A DNA stretch of 64,000 nucleotides, taken from contig LR746279.1 of NCBI GenBank assembly GCA_902729315.2, positions 597,001 through 661,000 of the forward strand. The letters are read 5' to 3'. The DNA comes from Spirodela intermedia. Lineage: Eukaryota > Streptophyta > Magnoliopsida > Alismatales > Araceae. Numbering within the stretch: position 1 is the stretch's first letter; the number at the start of each line of letters is the position of its first letter. The notes under the pieces were generated by a model. That model saw only the letters and a list, made by a program, of their open reading frames with translations. It was not told where the DNA came from and made no database searches. Positions 63,303 through 64,000 of the stretch are shown here, one piece after another. The position numbers were made by a program, and so were the translations under genes.

Positions 63303-64000
63303 GAGGGAGAGAGAGAGGAGGGGTGGGTGGAGATGTGTGGGGACCCCTCCAGCCCGTTGACTTTCCACTTCTGTTCTTATCGTCTTTGACTTTTCTGCTG
63401 TAAGTTCCCCTTCTATAGTTTCGCAATGCCATTAAACCCAAGAACCGTAACTATTTTTTTTCAAGGAAATTCTGGCAATCGACTGGTTCATCAAAATTAG
63501 TAATAAATAAAATCCAATGTATTTGGATTGACTAATCTTCCTAGAGTCAGCTTGGAAATGGACTTGGCTTTGACCAACCGTTACAAGCCCGAGACCCGAA
63601 GATTTGGGCCTCTCAGCCGGGTTATGAGCCCATCAGGCCCATTAATCGGTTGAAATTATTTTCTATAATTATACGATAAAAAAATCATAAAATGGAGTTT
63701 TTTTAATAAATAATGTTCCGACATGAAATTATTCCACCGCAGCACCATGTGGAGGATGAAGATTATTTGCATAAAAACCATATATTGATTTATTTGGGGA
63801 GTTTTTGTAAAAAATACATTTAATATGCTTCACGTGGGCTATTTTCGATTTAATTTGTTAATTTATAAAACCCAACTAAATGCCCACTACACGTGTGATA
63901 AGTGCCTCCGACCGACAGCAGCTGAGTCAGCATGGCGATCTGATCGTATCTACGGCGACCGCGACCGAATTATCCGTGAATTAAAAATTGCTTTAAACTC
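63303..64000. other. RPT2 3' flank and unassigned right end
   Basis: The left part is the RPT2 3' UTR. Site II motifs (GGGCC, GGCCC, GAGCCC) lie at about 63604-63645, and AT-rich DNA follows. No gene could be seen before the window ends. Confidence 0.55.

Overview
This window is nuclear DNA from a flowering plant. The genes are spliced with GT-AG introns and encode plant families such as rbcS, 4CL, a MYB3R factor, an AINTEGUMENTA-like AP2 factor, a VIN3-like protein, CBP60, a group C MAPKK and a fused BIO3-BIO1. Several single-exon or few-exon genes (MAPKK, 4CL, SNRNP27) have very GC-rich third codon positions beside AT-rich introns. That contrast is typical of monocots, so a non-grass monocot is my guess, but early-diverging angiosperms cannot be excluded. 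Gene density is high, with 17 protein genes in 64 kb and mostly short spacers. I saw no intact transposon.

Layout: MYB3R (1-4638, minus, C-terminus beyond the left edge); RPA2 (5965-9161, plus); receptor-like cytoplasmic kinase VI (9951-11701, minus); SNRNP27 splicing protein (13719-14471, plus); Rubisco small subunit (17059-17933, plus); VIN3-like PHD/VEL protein (18301 to at least 21044, minus); AINTEGUMENTA-like AP2 factor (22908-24911, minus); histone H4 (26355-26666, minus); small DUF761-like protein (27789-28307, plus); 4-coumarate:CoA ligase (29842-31729, plus); a retroposed U6 snRNA copy (32485-32580, minus); At2g23090-like small protein (33376-36048, minus); CBP60 (36800-41496, minus); bifunctional biotin enzyme BIO3-BIO1 (42531-50986, minus); MKK4/5-type MAPKK (51605-52675, plus); DUF676 serine esterase (53158-57638, minus); proteasome ATPase RPT2 (59023-63302, plus).

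The genes form no operon or pathway cluster. MYB3R, RPA2 and H4 are all cell-cycle linked; an E2F-type site precedes RPA2, and an octamer plus an MSA-like site precede H4. Intergenic DNA is rich in TGGGCC/GGCCCA (site II) clusters, (GA)n/(CT)n microsatellites and local tandem duplications of about 70-275 bp.

I found no unknown multi-gene system. The strongest unusual observations are: a BIO3-BIO1 intron whose reading frame requires a GA-AG junction; a near-perfect U6 snRNA retrocopy flanked by a 13-bp target-site duplication; a likely U12-type intron in the esterase gene; a VIN3-like protein with no recognisable fibronectin III domain; a divergent, possibly T-type rbcS with two introns; and a perfect 40-bp palindrome upstream of 4CL. 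All exon coordinates were derived by hand from splice sites and reading frame; summed exon lengths are multiples of three for every complete multi-exon model.
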